A DNA stretch of 64,000 bases from Bacillus nakamurai (lineage in GTDB: Bacteria; Bacillota; Bacilli; Bacillales; Bacillaceae): positions 1 to 64,000 of the forward strand of contig NZ_LSAZ01000005.1 of the NCBI RefSeq assembly GCF_001584325.1. Direction: 5' to 3'. Made by a program: the position numbers and the translations under genes. Shown here piece by piece: positions 32,156-41,891 of this stretch (its first letter is position 1; every line of letters begins with the position of its first letter). The notes beneath the pieces are model-generated. The model ran no database searches. It was not told the origin of the DNA and worked only from the letters and a program-made list of their open reading frames with translations.

Positions 32156-33052
32156 ATGAATACATTTATACGGCCTTTAGAAGGCAAAAATAGTGTTTGG
32201 AGATATCTTCTTTCTTTATTATTAATTGTCGGTTTATTCTTTTTTGGAAGTATAGTGACGGTCTTTTTTATGTTTTTCTCTACCATTGTAAATCCGTCAC
32301 TGACAATGGATTGGGATGAGGCAGTGCTAAGTGATCCGCTGGTTGCTTTTTATTTGCAGCATATCGTGTATTTTATCGTGATTCCAGGCATGTGGCTGGC
32401 CGTTCGTTTTATTTTGAAACGCCGTTTCCTCTCTTTAATCACGCCGAATCAGGCATTGAATTGGAAGAAAATTATCTTTGGATTCAGCACCTATTTTATT
32501 TTAATGATCATAGCGGAGCTGATTGATTTTACGATAAATAGTGAGAGTTTCGCATTGCAGGAATTCCATACGCCTCGCTTTTTATGGCTGTTAGGGGCAG
32601 CTCTCTTTTTGGTTCCGTTTCAGACATCTGCGGAAGAATTTCTGTTTCGGGGCTTTTTGCTTCAGTTTGCCGGTAAACTGACGAATCATACATTCGTTCT
32701 GACGGTTATCGTAGGAGGGGTATTCGGCGCTCTGCATTTTGCAAATCCGGAAATGGATAAAGGGGCTTTCTGGATGGCGGTTGGCTATCTAGCAATCGGG
32801 ATGATATGGACCTTCATCAGTATTAAAACGGGAAGTATGGAGCTGTCGCTTGGCGGGCATGCAGCGAATAATATGTTTTTAGCCATATTTCTCACCGAGG
32901 ATCACAGCGTGTACAGCGGGATTCCTTCTCTCTTTTTATATAGCGGTACTCATGAGGTGTATGATGGTTTATCCACGCTGGCCGTGAACGTTATATTTGC
33001 TTGCATTGCGTTATATTTTCATAAGAAGGAAAAAAAGCAGCAAGGAATTTAA
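32156..33052 (+). CDS. yyaK: CPBP-family intramembrane protease YyaK
   Basis: A 298-residue membrane protein of the CPBP (Abi) family. Motif 1 is [13 protein letters not shown], with the paired glutamates. Motif 2 is FGALHFANP with the catalytic-type His. Motif 3 is [10 protein letters not shown]. Possible roles include prenyl-protein processing or membrane signalling; none is shown here. Its stop codon overlaps that of the convergent yyaL. Confidence 0.85.
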   Translation: MNTFIRPLEGKNSVWRYLLSLLLIVGLFFFGSIVTVFFMFFSTIVNPSLTMDWDEAVLSDPLVAFYLQHIVYFIVIPGMWLAVRFILKRRFLSLITPNQALNWKKIIFGFSTYFILMIIAELIDFTINSESFALQEFHTPRFLWLLGAALFLVPFQTSAEEFLFRGFLLQFAGKLTNHTFVLTVIVGGVFGALHFANPEMDKGAFWMAVGYLAIGMIWTFISIKTGSMELSLGGHAANNMFLAIFLTEDHSVYSGIPSLFLYSGTHEVYDGLSTLAVNVIFACIALYFHKKEKKQQGI

Positions 33053-35118
33053 TCCCTGCTGCTTATGTGTAATGTCTTCATGGCTTCATCAATGTCTGTC
33101 GTCGGCTGGCGGCACGCGAAGTTCTCACAAATGTAAACCGTCGTTTTGCCATCGATGATTTGATATTCCGCTGCCAAATCGGCAATGCCCTTGAGATCTT
33201 CCGGTTTCTCTGCGGCGAGAACCGTGTATGCAGGTGTGAAATGCTGCTGAAGAGCCTCTATGAAACGCTTCCTGTCCGGGTCATTTTTGCTGCCGAAAAT
33301 AACGATTTCTTTATGAGTCATCGTATGTGCCAGCACGCTTTGCATAAAGAAAGCGTTACTGCTTGGATAGGCTTCAATTTCTCGTTTGAATACAGAAAAC
33401 ATGGTTTCCGCTTTTTCGATCAGCGATAACTCACCCGTCAGGCGGCCGAGACGCAGAAGCTGTACGGCAGCCATACTGTTTCCTGAAGGCACGGCGCCGT
33501 CATAGACTTCTTTTTCTCTGACAAGGAGGGTTTCGGCATCATCGCCTGTGAAGTAAAACCCGCCGTGCTGGTTATCCCAAAATAAATGAAGCATGCCCTT
33601 ACATAATTCTTTTGCTTTTTGTAAATAAGAGGTGTCAAAACCGCACTCATACAGCTCGATATAAGCCCAAGTGAGAAAGGCATAGTCATCGATAAACCCT
33701 TTGTTTTTCACTTCTCCGTCACGATAACGGACCATGACGCGCCCGTTCGGCATGAGATGCTGTTCAAGAAAACGGACGGCTGTTTCGGCCATGCCGAGAT
33801 AGTCTGGCTCGTGAAATACCTTTGCGGCTTTCGCAAGTCCGGCAATCATGAGCGCGTTCCATGAAGTCAGCACTTTGTCATCCACGTGCGGATAGGGTCT
33901 GTTTTCGCGGGCATTGAGCAGCTTCTGCCTTGCGTCTTCAAGCCGTTTGCTAAGTTCATGTTTTGACAGGCCCGTCTCTTTCAGAATGTCTTCCAGCCGT
34001 GTGAAAATGAGGTTAGGAATATTTTCCCCTTCGAAATTGCCTTTTTCCGTGATGTTATATACGTTGCAATAAAGCGAGCCGAGTTCGTCCCCCAAAAGGT
34101 CTAATACTTCATTCCTCGACCATATGTAATATTTCCCCTCTTTGCCCTCCGTATCGGCATCTAAAGCCGAGAAAAAGCTGCCGTCTTCATGCATCATTTC
34201 CCGTTGAATAAATGTAATGATCTGCTTGGCAACCTGTCTGTAACGCTCATTTCGCGTGACTTGATAGGCCTCTGTATAAGCTGTCAGAAGCAGGGCGTTG
34301 TCATACAGCATTTTCTCGAAATGGGGCACGAGCCATTCATTATCGGTCGAGTAACGCGCAAAGCCAAAGCCGATATGGTCGAAAATGCCGCCATTTGCCA
34401 TGCTGTCGAGTGTTTTTGTCACGCTGGCCAATGCCTGCTCTTTGTCTGTATAGCTGTAATAGCGGAGCAGAAACATGAGCATATGAGGCATCGGAAACTT
34501 CGGCGCCTGGCCGAATCCGCCATACACCGTATCAAATCCGCCGGCGAGCTGGCGGAAAGTGTCATGAACGGCCTGTTCGCCGAGCATGCCCTCGTTTTGA
34601 TGGGCTTTCACCTCAAGATGAGCGGCCGCATTTTCTGCTATATCCTCTACATGCTGCCGATCATTCGCAAACGTCTCGGACAGATGTTCAAGCACATCAA
34701 TAAACCCCGGACGGTTAAATTTGCTCGTCTTCGGAAAATACGTCCCCGCGTAAAACGGCTTCTGATCAGGCGTAACAAACACATTCAGCGGCCACCCGCC
34801 CTGCCCCGTCATCAGCTGGCAGATTCTCATATACACCGAATCCACATCCGGCCGCTCCTCGCGATCAACCTTAATGGCTATGAATTTATCATTTAAGATG
34901 CCGGCGATTTCTTCATCCTCAAAGGATTCGTGCGCCATGACGTGACACCAGTGGCATGTCGAATAGCCGATGCTGATAAGAACCGGCTTGTTTTCGCGTT
35001 TTGCTTTTTCAAAGGCTTCTTCTCCCCATGGGAACCAATTCACGGGGTTGTAGGCATGTTGGAGTAAGTACGGTGACTTCTCAGTGATTAATCTATTGGG
35101 TACTTTTTTATTTGGCAT
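33049..35118 (-). CDS. yyaL: Thioredoxin-domain DUF255 protein YyaL
   Basis: A 689-residue protein, full length. The N-terminal thioredoxin-like domain has CHWC at residues 55-58 ([16 protein letters not shown]). An (alpha/alpha)6-type domain ([27 protein letters not shown]) fills the rest. The family is widespread but its function is unclear, with suggested thiol or N-acyl-glucosamine-related roles. The codons for the CHWCHV motif coincide with the cassette boundary sequence repeated downstream, so the present 5' end may have arrived with an integrated element. The gene reads as intact. Confidence 0.9.
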   Translation of the reverse strand: MPNKKVPNRLITEKSPYLLQHAYNPVNWFPWGEEAFEKAKRENKPVLISIGYSTCHWCHVMAHESFEDEEIAGILNDKFIAIKVDREERPDVDSVYMRICQLMTGQGGWPLNVFVTPDQKPFYAGTYFPKTSKFNRPGFIDVLEHLSETFANDRQHVEDIAENAAAHLEVKAHQNEGMLGEQAVHDTFRQLAGGFDTVYGGFGQAPKFPMPHMLMFLLRYYSYTDKEQALASVTKTLDSMANGGIFDHIGFGFARYSTDNEWLVPHFEKMLYDNALLLTAYTEAYQVTRNERYRQVAKQIITFIQREMMHEDGSFFSALDADTEGKEGKYYIWSRNEVLDLLGDELGSLYCNVYNITEKGNFEGENIPNLIFTRLEDILKETGLSKHELSKRLEDARQKLLNARENRPYPHVDDKVLTSWNALMIAGLAKAAKVFHEPDYLGMAETAVRFLEQHLMPNGRVMVRYRDGEVKNKGFIDDYAFLTWAYIELYECGFDTSYLQKAKELCKGMLHLFWDNQHGGFYFTGDDAETLLVREKEVYDGAVPSGNSMAAVQLLRLGRLTGELSLIEKAETMFSVFKREIEAYPSSNAFFMQSVLAHTMTHKEIVIFGSKNDPDRKRFIEALQQHFTPAYTVLAAEKPEDLKGIADLAAEYQIIDGKTTVYICENFACRQPTTDIDEAMKTLHISSRD
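34939..34954. other. Cassette boundary site 1 (in yyaL)
   Basis: GACGTGACACCAGTGG, read on the plus strand. It lies in the codons of YyaL CHWCHV. Related copies occur at 36079, 38447, 41033 and 41599. Interpreted as an attachment-type site; no recombinase is in the window. Confidence 0.6.
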
Positions 35119-35122
35119 GGGA

Positions 35123-35947
35123 TCACCTTCTTTCTTTACACAACAATTTTAATTTGTGTTGCTTACAATTTTCAATTTCAGCTCTCCAAACTTCTGCGAT
35201 ATCAGGTAAAATCTTATCAATATTGCTACAAAGATCGTTAAGGAATTCAAAGGCTTTTGTGTATATTTTTATTCTGTCATATCTTTTGCTGTTATTGCGT
35301 TCAATATTCTTTAAAATTTTTGCTGCTTGTTTTGTGAGTTTGTTATTTTGGCTAAGATGATCTAAAAGAATGTGGTCTTTGATAAGTCCTCTTGATAGGT
35401 TAAAACAATTGCAGTAGTCTAATATTTTATATATCGAAATAAAAAAAAGATCAGTATTAATTTTTCTAGGCAATAATATACTCAGGTCTTCAGCATATTT
35501 TAAATAATCTTGTAAAAATCTATAACAAAATTCAATTCGTTCTCCTAATCTAACACCATCAATCTCCCTGATTCTTTCCATTTGAAATAAAACCTTAACA
35601 TCATAGAAATGGGAAATAAGATCATGGTTTGCATACCTCAAATTAAGACTAAATAAATTTAAAATTTCATCAAAAATTCTATCGGGATTAAAATAAGTAT
35701 CTTTAGCCTTTTCTTCGAATTCTTCCTCACTGCAATTCTCTTCATTCATTAAGATTACTTTTAATGCCTCTGCAGTAATGTAATCATTTATAAGAAACAT
35801 GATTGGAGAATAAAGGTTTTGAAAACATTCTTTATTATGTTTTTGTTTCTCTCTTTTTTGTGTAAGTTGATGTGCAATTATTTGCCCAGATGTAGCTGCT
35901 AAAAGAGGTATTGAGACTGAGATTACAGTAGACCAATCTATTTGCAA
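35123..35947 (-). CDS. Unknown membrane-anchored protein upstream of yyaL
   Basis: I do not recognise this 274-residue protein. It has one N-terminal membrane span (about residues 7-27) and a charged, helical remainder. It is rich in Leu, Ile, Asn and Lys with strong AT bias, unlike yyaL. The start is TTG at 35947 with a weak ribosome site. Its TGA stop (35123-35125) lies inside the yyaL ribosome-binding region, four bases from the yyaL ATG, so yyaL translation may be coupled to it. It is the only cargo of the cassette next to yyaL. Confidence 0.6.
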   Translation of the reverse strand: MQIDWSTVISVSIPLLAATSGQIIAHQLTQKREKQKHNKECFQNLYSPIMFLINDYITAEALKVILMNEENCSEEEFEEKAKDTYFNPDRIFDEILNLFSLNLRYANHDLISHFYDVKVLFQMERIREIDGVRLGERIEFCYRFLQDYLKYAEDLSILLPRKINTDLFFISIYKILDYCNCFNLSRGLIKDHILLDHLSQNNKLTKQAAKILKNIERNNSKRYDRIKIYTKAFEFLNDLCSNIDKILPDIAEVWRAEIENCKQHKLKLLCKERR

Positions 35948-36078
35948 TTCTTACACTCTTTTCATGTTTATTCGTGATTATGTAATGCGGTGCGATTCAT
36001 AAAGAACAATTGCAAAACTTTTCACGGTTGGGTTTTAAATGTCTTGTTTAAGGATCTTAATATATTATTAGTTTAGCA

Positions 36079-36093
36079 GACGTAGCACCAAGT
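36079..36093. other. Cassette boundary site 2 (degenerate)
   Basis: GACGTAGCACCAAGT, preceded by GTTTAGCA. It matches the site in yyaL over GACGT..CACCA and lies at the junction between the unknown-protein cassette and the spore-appendage cassette. Confidence 0.45.
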
Positions 36094-36149
36094 ACAACTC
36101 GTAAAAAAAATGAGGTGAAAGTGTTTCGATAAATCTCCATCACAAATGC

Positions 36150-36176
36150 ACAATTAGTTTCGTGACACATAATATA
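36150..36176 (+). promoter_or_regulatory. Sigma-K-like promoter of the appendage genes
   Basis: -10 CATAATATA (36168-36176) fits the sigma-K consensus CATANNNTA exactly. A -35 core ACA is at 36150-36152 with a 15-base spacer. Expression in the mother cell late in sporulation would fit a spore-surface role. The call is by eye only. Confidence 0.5.
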
Positions 36177-36211
36177 AATTATAAAAAGCTACTTTAACCT
36201 TAGGTAATGAA

Positions 36212-36898
36212 TTGGGCTGGTTCAGATTGACGAACTTTATTATTAAAAAGCTAAAAGAAATCCATAATATTAATAAAAAATTAGAAATTGTTCAGAAATG
36301 TTCCTGTATAAATCCTTTTTTTCTAATTACTCGAGAGGGTGAACATTTTTTTGCATCTGACTTATCAAATGGTCATTCTTTTAAGACATGTTATTTTACA
36401 GTTATTTCGGTGAATGAACCGCGAAATTGTGTTGTTTTGGAATTACTTGTTCCTTGTTGTTTGAATTCAATATGTACTAATAGAGCTTTATATCGTTCGA
36501 ATTCACGTATTTTAATTGATATTTCGTGCTTCTGTGGGATGGGTATACTTAAAATTCCTGTTTATGATTATTTGGTTTTAAAAACAAATATAAAAGATAA
36601 ATTTAGAATTTGTTTTTCGACAACTGAAAAAAAATCAAGCATCTTATGGAACAATGAATCTAATTTTGCTAATACTGCTACAGTTACTCTCCATCATAAA
36701 GATAATAAGAATTCTACTATTAAAATTAATCTCCAGACTAAAGAGTACTTATACTCATTAAGTGTAAAAAAGGGAGAAAGCTGTGCCATTACGGTTAAAG
36801 ATCTCGAATGTCTTAGTGTCGATTCATCAAAAAAAATATTACATGGTCTAATAGAGGTTCAGTTGAATCACATTAAAAAGGCTAATAGATGTTTTTAA
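36212..36898 (+). CDS. Putative spore-appendage anchor: CotY/CotZ-like domain plus Ena-like domain
   Basis: A 228-residue protein with two parts. Residues about 28-125 are Cys-rich and end in ILIDISCFCGMGILKIPV, like the C-terminal signature of CotY/CotZ/ExsY crust and exosporium proteins (DLGCFCAIQCL). Residues about 150-222 run as short beta strands, and LYSLSVKKGESCAITVKDL lines up with VAGFTVAPGESRSITLNDI of the next gene. The protein would thus join a coat-binding module to one appendage-type jellyroll. The start is TTG at 36212. AT-rich, foreign-looking. The domain calls are by eye, and the anchor function is inferred from the neighbours. Confidence 0.6.
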   Translation: MGWFRLTNFIIKKLKEIHNINKKLEIVQKCSCINPFFLITREGEHFFASDLSNGHSFKTCYFTVISVNEPRNCVVLELLVPCCLNSICTNRALYRSNSRILIDISCFCGMGILKIPVYDYLVLKTNIKDKFRICFSTTEKKSSILWNNESNFANTATVTLHHKDNKNSTIKINLQTKEYLYSLSVKKGESCAITVKDLECLSVDSSKKILHGLIEVQLNHIKKANRCF

Positions 36899-36975
36899 TT
36901 TAGGTTGATTATCCAATCGAATTTGTTACTTAAAACATATCTTTATAAAGATAAAATGAAATGAGGAGGATAATA

Positions 36976-37323
36976 ATGGCGAATTTAGGTGGTTGTAGTA
37001 ATGAGCAAACAGGCTTTGTAAACGATGCTGTATGTTTCACGATTGATTTAGGGGATACAGGAGGTGTAGCTACACCAATTTGGGAAGATGGTACTTCTTA
37101 TGTTATAAATGGAACAATAATGGTAGAAAACAATGGGATTGTAGGGGTAGGACCTACAGCATCGCTTACAGTTAACGGAACTGCGGTAGCTGGATTTACA
37201 GTAGCACCAGGGGAAAGTAGATCAATCACCTTAAATGATATCAACTCAATAGGTATTGTAGGAGCCGGAGGTACGGGTACTGCAAATGTAACCGTTTCTT
37301 TCTCACTTAATTATCAATATTAA
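36976..37323 (+). CDS. Ena-like (DUF3992-type) endospore appendage subunit
   Basis: A 115-residue, beta-rich protein starting MANLGGCSNEQTGFVNDAVC and ending NVTVSFSLNYQY. The pattern matches S/L-type endospore appendage (Ena) proteins of the B. cereus group: an N-terminal Cys-bearing connector, VC at the first strand, VNG..VAGFTVAPGES.SITL.DI.SI and an aromatic last strand. In that group N-terminal arms cross-link stacked subunits. ATG 36976 is chosen because GAGGAGGA stands just before it, inside the longer frame. No signal peptide, as expected for mother-cell spore proteins. It lies between the anchor-like and collagen-like genes. Confidence 0.62.
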   Translation: MANLGGCSNEQTGFVNDAVCFTIDLGDTGGVATPIWEDGTSYVINGTIMVENNGIVGVGPTASLTVNGTAVAGFTVAPGESRSITLNDINSIGIVGAGGTGTANVTVSFSLNYQY

Positions 37324-37340
37324 TGAGTTTACATCTTTGA

Positions 37341-38348
<1,008 letters not shown>

Positions 38349-38356
38349 AAACAATC

Positions 38357-38384
38357 AAAGGAATTCAACTGAGTTCCTTTTTTT
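38357..38384 (+). terminator. Terminator after collagen-like gene
   Basis: AAAGGAA pairs with TTCCTTT (38374-38380), loop of about ten bases, followed by TTTT. It closes the three-gene cassette. Confidence 0.75.
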
Positions 38385-38433
38385 ATTTGTCCTTTAGTTA
38401 CATCATAGTTCAGATTATATATGCAAGTTTTTT

Positions 38434-38462
38434 GGTTATTCTAACAGACGTGGCACCAGTGG
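38434..38462. repeat. Cassette boundary site 3, left repeat of ars cassette
   Basis: A 29-base sequence beginning GGTTATTCTAACAGAC and ending CACCAGTGG. It recurs at 41020-41048 with two or three changes, so it flanks the arsenic operon as a direct repeat. Its right half (from 38447) matches the yyaL CHWCHV codons. Confidence 0.8.
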
Positions 38463-38498
38463 TAACCTTGATGTAATGAAGAAAATATTTAAAAAAAG

Positions 38499-38536
38499 AA
38501 AACCCCTATCTGGTTACACAAGTTTTTAGGGGTTTT
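38499..38536. terminator. Hairpin upstream of arsR, mainly minus-strand terminator
   Basis: AAAACCCCTA (38499-38508) pairs with TAGGGGTTTT (38527-38536), perfect ten-base arms. On the minus strand it is followed by CTTTTTTT. It insulates the ars promoter from the left. Confidence 0.65.
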
Positions 38537-38544
38537 AATAATTA

Positions 38545-38621
38545 ATCAAAAAAAATTGATTTATTTCGTTGCATTTATTGAAAAATCCTGAGTATGATAA
38601 ATACATCAAAAAAAATTGATT
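38545..38621 (+). promoter_or_regulatory. ars promoter with paired ArsR operators
   Basis: ATCAAAAAAAATTGATT occurs twice (38545-38561 and 38605-38621), each an ATCAA..TTGAT inverted repeat like known ArsR/SmtB operators. Between them lie -35 TTGCAT (38569-38574) and -10 TATGAT (38593-38598) with an 18-base spacer. ArsR bound at both sites would block the promoter; arsenite would release it. Confidence 0.75.
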
Positions 38622-38636
38622 AAAGAAGGCGATATG

Positions 38637-38954
38637 ATGAATGAGACGAAAACAGAATTACTTCAGAGATATGAACAAAAATTTAAAGCTCTTTCTGATC
38701 AGAAACGATTAGAGATCATGTATGAACTTTGTCAAAGGGGAAAAACCTGTGTTTGCGATCTGACTGAAATCTTTGAGATGACACAATCTAAACTTTCTTA
38801 TCATCTTAAAATTTTATTAGATGCCAACTTAATTACCAAAGAAACAAAGGGAACATGGAGCTATTATGATTTAAATGACAATGAGGTAAATAATTTATTA
38901 TCTGAAGAACTTTGTTGTGTATTTAGAAAAAAAGGTGAAGGAGATTGTTGTTAA
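38637..38954 (+). CDS. arsR: Arsenical resistance repressor ArsR
   Basis: An ArsR/SmtB winged-helix repressor of about 105 residues. The metal-binding pair TCVCDL lies at the start of the recognition region, followed by helix-turn-helix EMTQSKLSYHLKILLDANLI. Extra cysteines at the tail (EELCCVF...GDCC) could add ligands. The start at ATG 38637 suits the GAAGG site. It heads arsR-arsI-acr3-arsC, the order also seen in the B. subtilis skin element. Confidence 0.92.
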   Translation: MNETKTELLQRYEQKFKALSDQKRLEIMYELCQRGKTCVCDLTEIFEMTQSKLSYHLKILLDANLITKETKGTWSYYDLNDNEVNNLLSEELCCVFRKKGEGDCC

Positions 38955-39009
38955 ACTTTTAAGCATTAAATCAAATTTCTTTGATTAATATATAAGAGGA
39001 GGAATTATT

Positions 39010-39447
39010 ATGAAATTTGTTCATGTAGGGATTAATGTTGTCAGTTTGGAGAAATCGATTGATTTTTATCAAAAGGTCTTTGGAGTAAAGCCTGTAAAAG
39101 TAAAAACGGACTATGCAAAATTTTTATTAGAAACTCCTGGATTAAACTTCACTTTAAATGCTTGTGATGACGTAAAGGGAAATCAAGTGAATCACTTTGG
39201 ATTCCAAGTAGATGGTTTGGATGAAGTCTTGAGCCACAAGGAAAGGCTTGAAAAAGAGGGGTTTTTTGCGCGTGAAGAAATGGATACGACTTGTTGTTAT
39301 GCAGTCCAAGATAAATTTTGGATTACTGATCCTGACGGGAATGAATGGGAATTTTTCTTTACCAAATCAGATAGTGATTTTCAAAAACAAAATTCCTCCT
39401 CTTGTTGTGTAACACCAAGTGAAAATACAACGAACTCAAGCTGTTAA
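39010..39447 (+). CDS. arsI: ArsI-type VOC protein (C-As lyase family)
   Basis: A 145-residue VOC-fold protein of the ArsI/CadI family. ArsI cleaves the carbon-arsenic bond of trivalent organoarsenicals using Fe(II). Iron ligands would be His5 (KFVHVGINV), the His in VNHFGFQV and the Glu in WEFFF. The substrate-binding vicinal cysteines are in DTTCCYAVQDKFW. A Cys-rich tail (SSSCCV...SSC) follows. It is the counterpart of YqcK in the skin ars operon. Confidence 0.88.
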   Translation: MKFVHVGINVVSLEKSIDFYQKVFGVKPVKVKTDYAKFLLETPGLNFTLNACDDVKGNQVNHFGFQVDGLDEVLSHKERLEKEGFFAREEMDTTCCYAVQDKFWITDPDGNEWEFFFTKSDSDFQKQNSSSCCVTPSENTTNSSC

Positions 39448-39466
39448 TATGAAAGGTGAGGATTAA

Positions 39467-40510
39467 GTGATGAAACGTTTATCTTTGTTAGATCGCTATT
39501 TAACCCTCTGGATTTTTCTTGCGATGGCATTAGGGATAGGATTAGGTTTTATATTTCCGGGTTTTGTTGGTGGATTAAACAAGTTACAAGTCGGAACTAC
39601 ATCCGTTCCTTTAGCTATTGGTTTAATACTAATGATGTATCCTCCTTTAGCAAAAGTTCGTTATGAAGAAATTGGGCGGGTATTTAAAGATATTAAAGTG
39701 TTAATTTTGTCATTAGTACAAAACTGGATCATCGGGCCGGTTCTGATGTTTGTTTTGGCTATCATCTTTTTGCCAGATAAACCGGAGTATATGATTGGAC
39801 TTATTATGATTGGATTAGCTCGCTGTATTGCGATGGTTATTGTTTGGAATGACTTATCAAAAGGTGATACGGAATATGCGGCAGGATTAGTTGCTTTTAA
39901 TTCAATTTTCCAAATGCTTTTCTTTTCAATTTATGCTTATGTATTTGTGACGGTTATTCCACAATGGTTAGGAATTGAAGGAGCTATCGTTAACATAACG
40001 ATGTCGGAAGTCGCAAAATCTGTATTCATTTACCTTGGAGTTCCTTTTATTGCAGGAATGCTGACACGTTATATTTTTGTAAAAGTGAAGGGAAAAGAAT
40101 GGTATGAAAAAGTGTTCATTCCTAAAATTAGCCCGATTACGTTAATTGCTTTGCTATTTACAATTATCGTCATGTTTTCTTTGAAAGGTGATGTAATCGT
40201 CAGCTTGCCGTTAGATGTTATTCGAGTTGCGATTCCATTATTGATTTACTTTGTTTTGATGTTCTTTGTTTCCTTCTTTTTAGGAAAGAAAATTGGAGCA
40301 AACTACGCTGTCACTACTACATTAGCTTTTACAGCAGGAAGCAACAACTTTGAATTAGCGATTGCTGTAGCTGTTGGTGTATTTGGAATTCATTCAGGTG
40401 CAGCATTTGCCGCCGTAATTGGTCCGCTTGTAGAAGTACCTGTTATGATTGCACTTGTTAATGTTGCTTTGTGGTTTCAACGAAAATACTTTCAAAATCA
40501 CTCCATGTAA
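39467..40510 (+). CDS. acr3: Arsenite efflux permease Acr3
   Basis: A ten-span arsenite/proton antiporter of the ACR3 family (called arsB in the skin element). The family cysteine is in [18 protein letters not shown], and the second signature [14 protein letters not shown] is in a later half-helix. It is 347 residues from GTG 39467, with ATG 39470 an equal choice. Confidence 0.93.
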   Translation: MMKRLSLLDRYLTLWIFLAMALGIGLGFIFPGFVGGLNKLQVGTTSVPLAIGLILMMYPPLAKVRYEEIGRVFKDIKVLILSLVQNWIIGPVLMFVLAIIFLPDKPEYMIGLIMIGLARCIAMVIVWNDLSKGDTEYAAGLVAFNSIFQMLFFSIYAYVFVTVIPQWLGIEGAIVNITMSEVAKSVFIYLGVPFIAGMLTRYIFVKVKGKEWYEKVFIPKISPITLIALLFTIIVMFSLKGDVIVSLPLDVIRVAIPLLIYFVLMFFVSFFLGKKIGANYAVTTTLAFTAGSNNFELAIAVAVGVFGIHSGAAFAAVIGPLVEVPVMIALVNVALWFQRKYFQNHSM

Positions 40511-40524
40511 AGGGAGAATCATAT

Positions 40525-40947
40525 ATGAAGAATAAAAAAATTATTTACTTCCTTTGTACAGGAAACTCTTGCCGAAGCCAGATGGCTGAAGGATGGGCTA
40601 AACAGTATTTGAGTGATGTGTGGGAAGTTTACAGCGCTGGAATAGAAGCACATGGATTAAATCCTAATGCTGTTAAAGCTATGAAGGAAATAGGTATTGA
40701 TGTATCTAATCAAACATCGGATATCATTAATCCTAACATTCTAAACAATGCTGATTTTGTCGTCACATTATGCGGTGATGCGGCAGATAAATGCCCCATG
40801 ACTCCACCACATGTTAAAAGAGACCATTGGGGTTTTGATGATCCTGCAAAAGCAGAAGGAACCGAAAAGCAAAAATGGAGTACCTTCCAACGAGTCCGTG
40901 ATGAAATTGGAGAACGTATAAAACGATTTGCTGAAACAGGTGAATAG
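40525..40947 (+). CDS. arsC: Arsenate reductase ArsC, thioredoxin-coupled
   Basis: A 140-residue low-molecular-weight-phosphatase-like arsenate reductase. The P-loop is [15 protein letters not shown] with Cys11 nucleophile. The redox pair is in [14 protein letters not shown] 40525 follows AGGGAG. It ends the operon. Confidence 0.95.
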   Translation: MKNKKIIYFLCTGNSCRSQMAEGWAKQYLSDVWEVYSAGIEAHGLNPNAVKAMKEIGIDVSNQTSDIINPNILNNADFVVTLCGDAADKCPMTPPHVKRDHWGFDDPAKAEGTEKQKWSTFQRVRDEIGERIKRFAETGE

Positions 40948-40953
40948 AATTTT

Positions 40954-40989
40954 AATAGCCGTGGGGGAATCTCCATGGCTATTATTTTT
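40954..40989 (+). terminator. ars operon terminator
   Basis: AATAGCCGTGG pairs with CCATGGCTATT (40973-40983, one mismatch region), then ATTTTTA. Confidence 0.8.
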
Positions 40990-41019
40990 ATCAACATAAA
41001 GAAGATGTAAATTTTTGAT

Positions 41020-41048
41020 GGTTATTCTAACAGACATGTCACCAGTGG
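41020..41048. repeat. Cassette boundary site 4, right repeat of ars cassette
   Basis: The partner of 38434-38462. From 41033 it runs without a break into a displaced copy of the yyaL 5' region. Confidence 0.8.
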
Positions 41049-41212
41049 CATGTCGAATAGCCGATGCTGACGAGAACAGGCTTATTTTCGCGCTTTGCTT
41101 TTTCGAAGGCTTCTTCTCCCCAGGGATGCCAGTTTACCGGGTTGTGAGCGTGTTGGAGTAAGTATGGTGACTTCTCAGTGATTAAACTATTGGGTACTTT
41201 TTTATTTGGCAT
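41039..41212 (-). pseudogene. yyaL: Displaced yyaL 5' fragment (copy 1)
   Basis: Codes for [19 protein letters not shown] through GYSTCHW, then stops with TGA (41039-41041) where YyaL has the second CHWC cysteine. 57 codons are nearly identical to YyaL residues 1-57, with a few substitutions (HPW for FPW). The yyaL ribosome site is also copied, to about 41229. It looks like the original 5' end left behind when an element with a replacement 5' end inserted. Confidence 0.88.
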
Positions 41213-41229
41213 GGGATCACCTTCTTTCA

Positions 41230-41891
41230 TTTTGTTTTCATTCTTCCTTAATGTACCACAATTATTTAATAAAATACTTTCATCTAACTGTGATCGGATA
41301 CTTTTGTTTGTATGAGTTAATCTCAATGGTATGTACATTCTTTTTTGAAAATATTATATGAGTAAAATCTTTGTAAATCTGTCTCATTTTATTGAGTCTA
41401 TTTTTAACTGGATTGCAGTGTGTTTAATTAAGAAGCTTTGAGTCAAAAAGGGGAAAAACAAGTCATTGGGAGAAATGCTGAAAAGTTGTGTTTATTAGGT
41501 ATATGGATACTTATTGACAAAGTAATGAGGATTTCATAAATAATTTACTAACTTAAATGAAGTGTTTCTTTATTTTGTTAATTGTTGGTTACTTTTGTGA
41601 CCTGCTGCCAGTGACTAGTCCAATAGCCGATTGCTGACCGGAACAGGCTTATTTTCGCGCTTTGCTTTTTAGAAGGCTGACTCAACAGGTACTGTTTGAA
41701 TGTACAAAGCCATAAATGGTTAACTTATCTTTAAGATCCGCAATTCCTCGGTTCCAATCTTTTTATACAGCATGACCTAAAATCGAATATCAGAGTGTGA
41801 TAAAACTTTTCTAAATAAAAGCATGTTTTTAACTGAAAATATCTATTATGGTATATTTAAATAAGACAAAATATTTGAAACGAGGAATGAT
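41230..41891. other. Non-coding DNA around the yyaL relics
   Basis: Apart from the relic at 41599-41679, the stretches 41230-41598 and 41680-41891 are AT-rich with no credible gene or RNA structure. They are probably decayed cassette material plus the promoter of the next gene. Confidence 0.5.
41599..41679 (-). pseudogene. yyaL: Displaced yyaL 5' fragment (copy 2, decayed)
   Basis: From GACCTGCTGCCAGTG (41599-41613) the plus strand follows the yyaL reverse complement for about 80 bases (AATAGCCGAT..., TTATTTTCGCGCTTTGC), with many small changes. It ends at AAGGCT. An older remnant than the copy at 41039. Confidence 0.75.

Noticed and set aside
38616..38636. Upstream TTG start for ArsR
   Set aside because: It lies inside the second ArsR operator and upstream of the GAAGG ribosome site.
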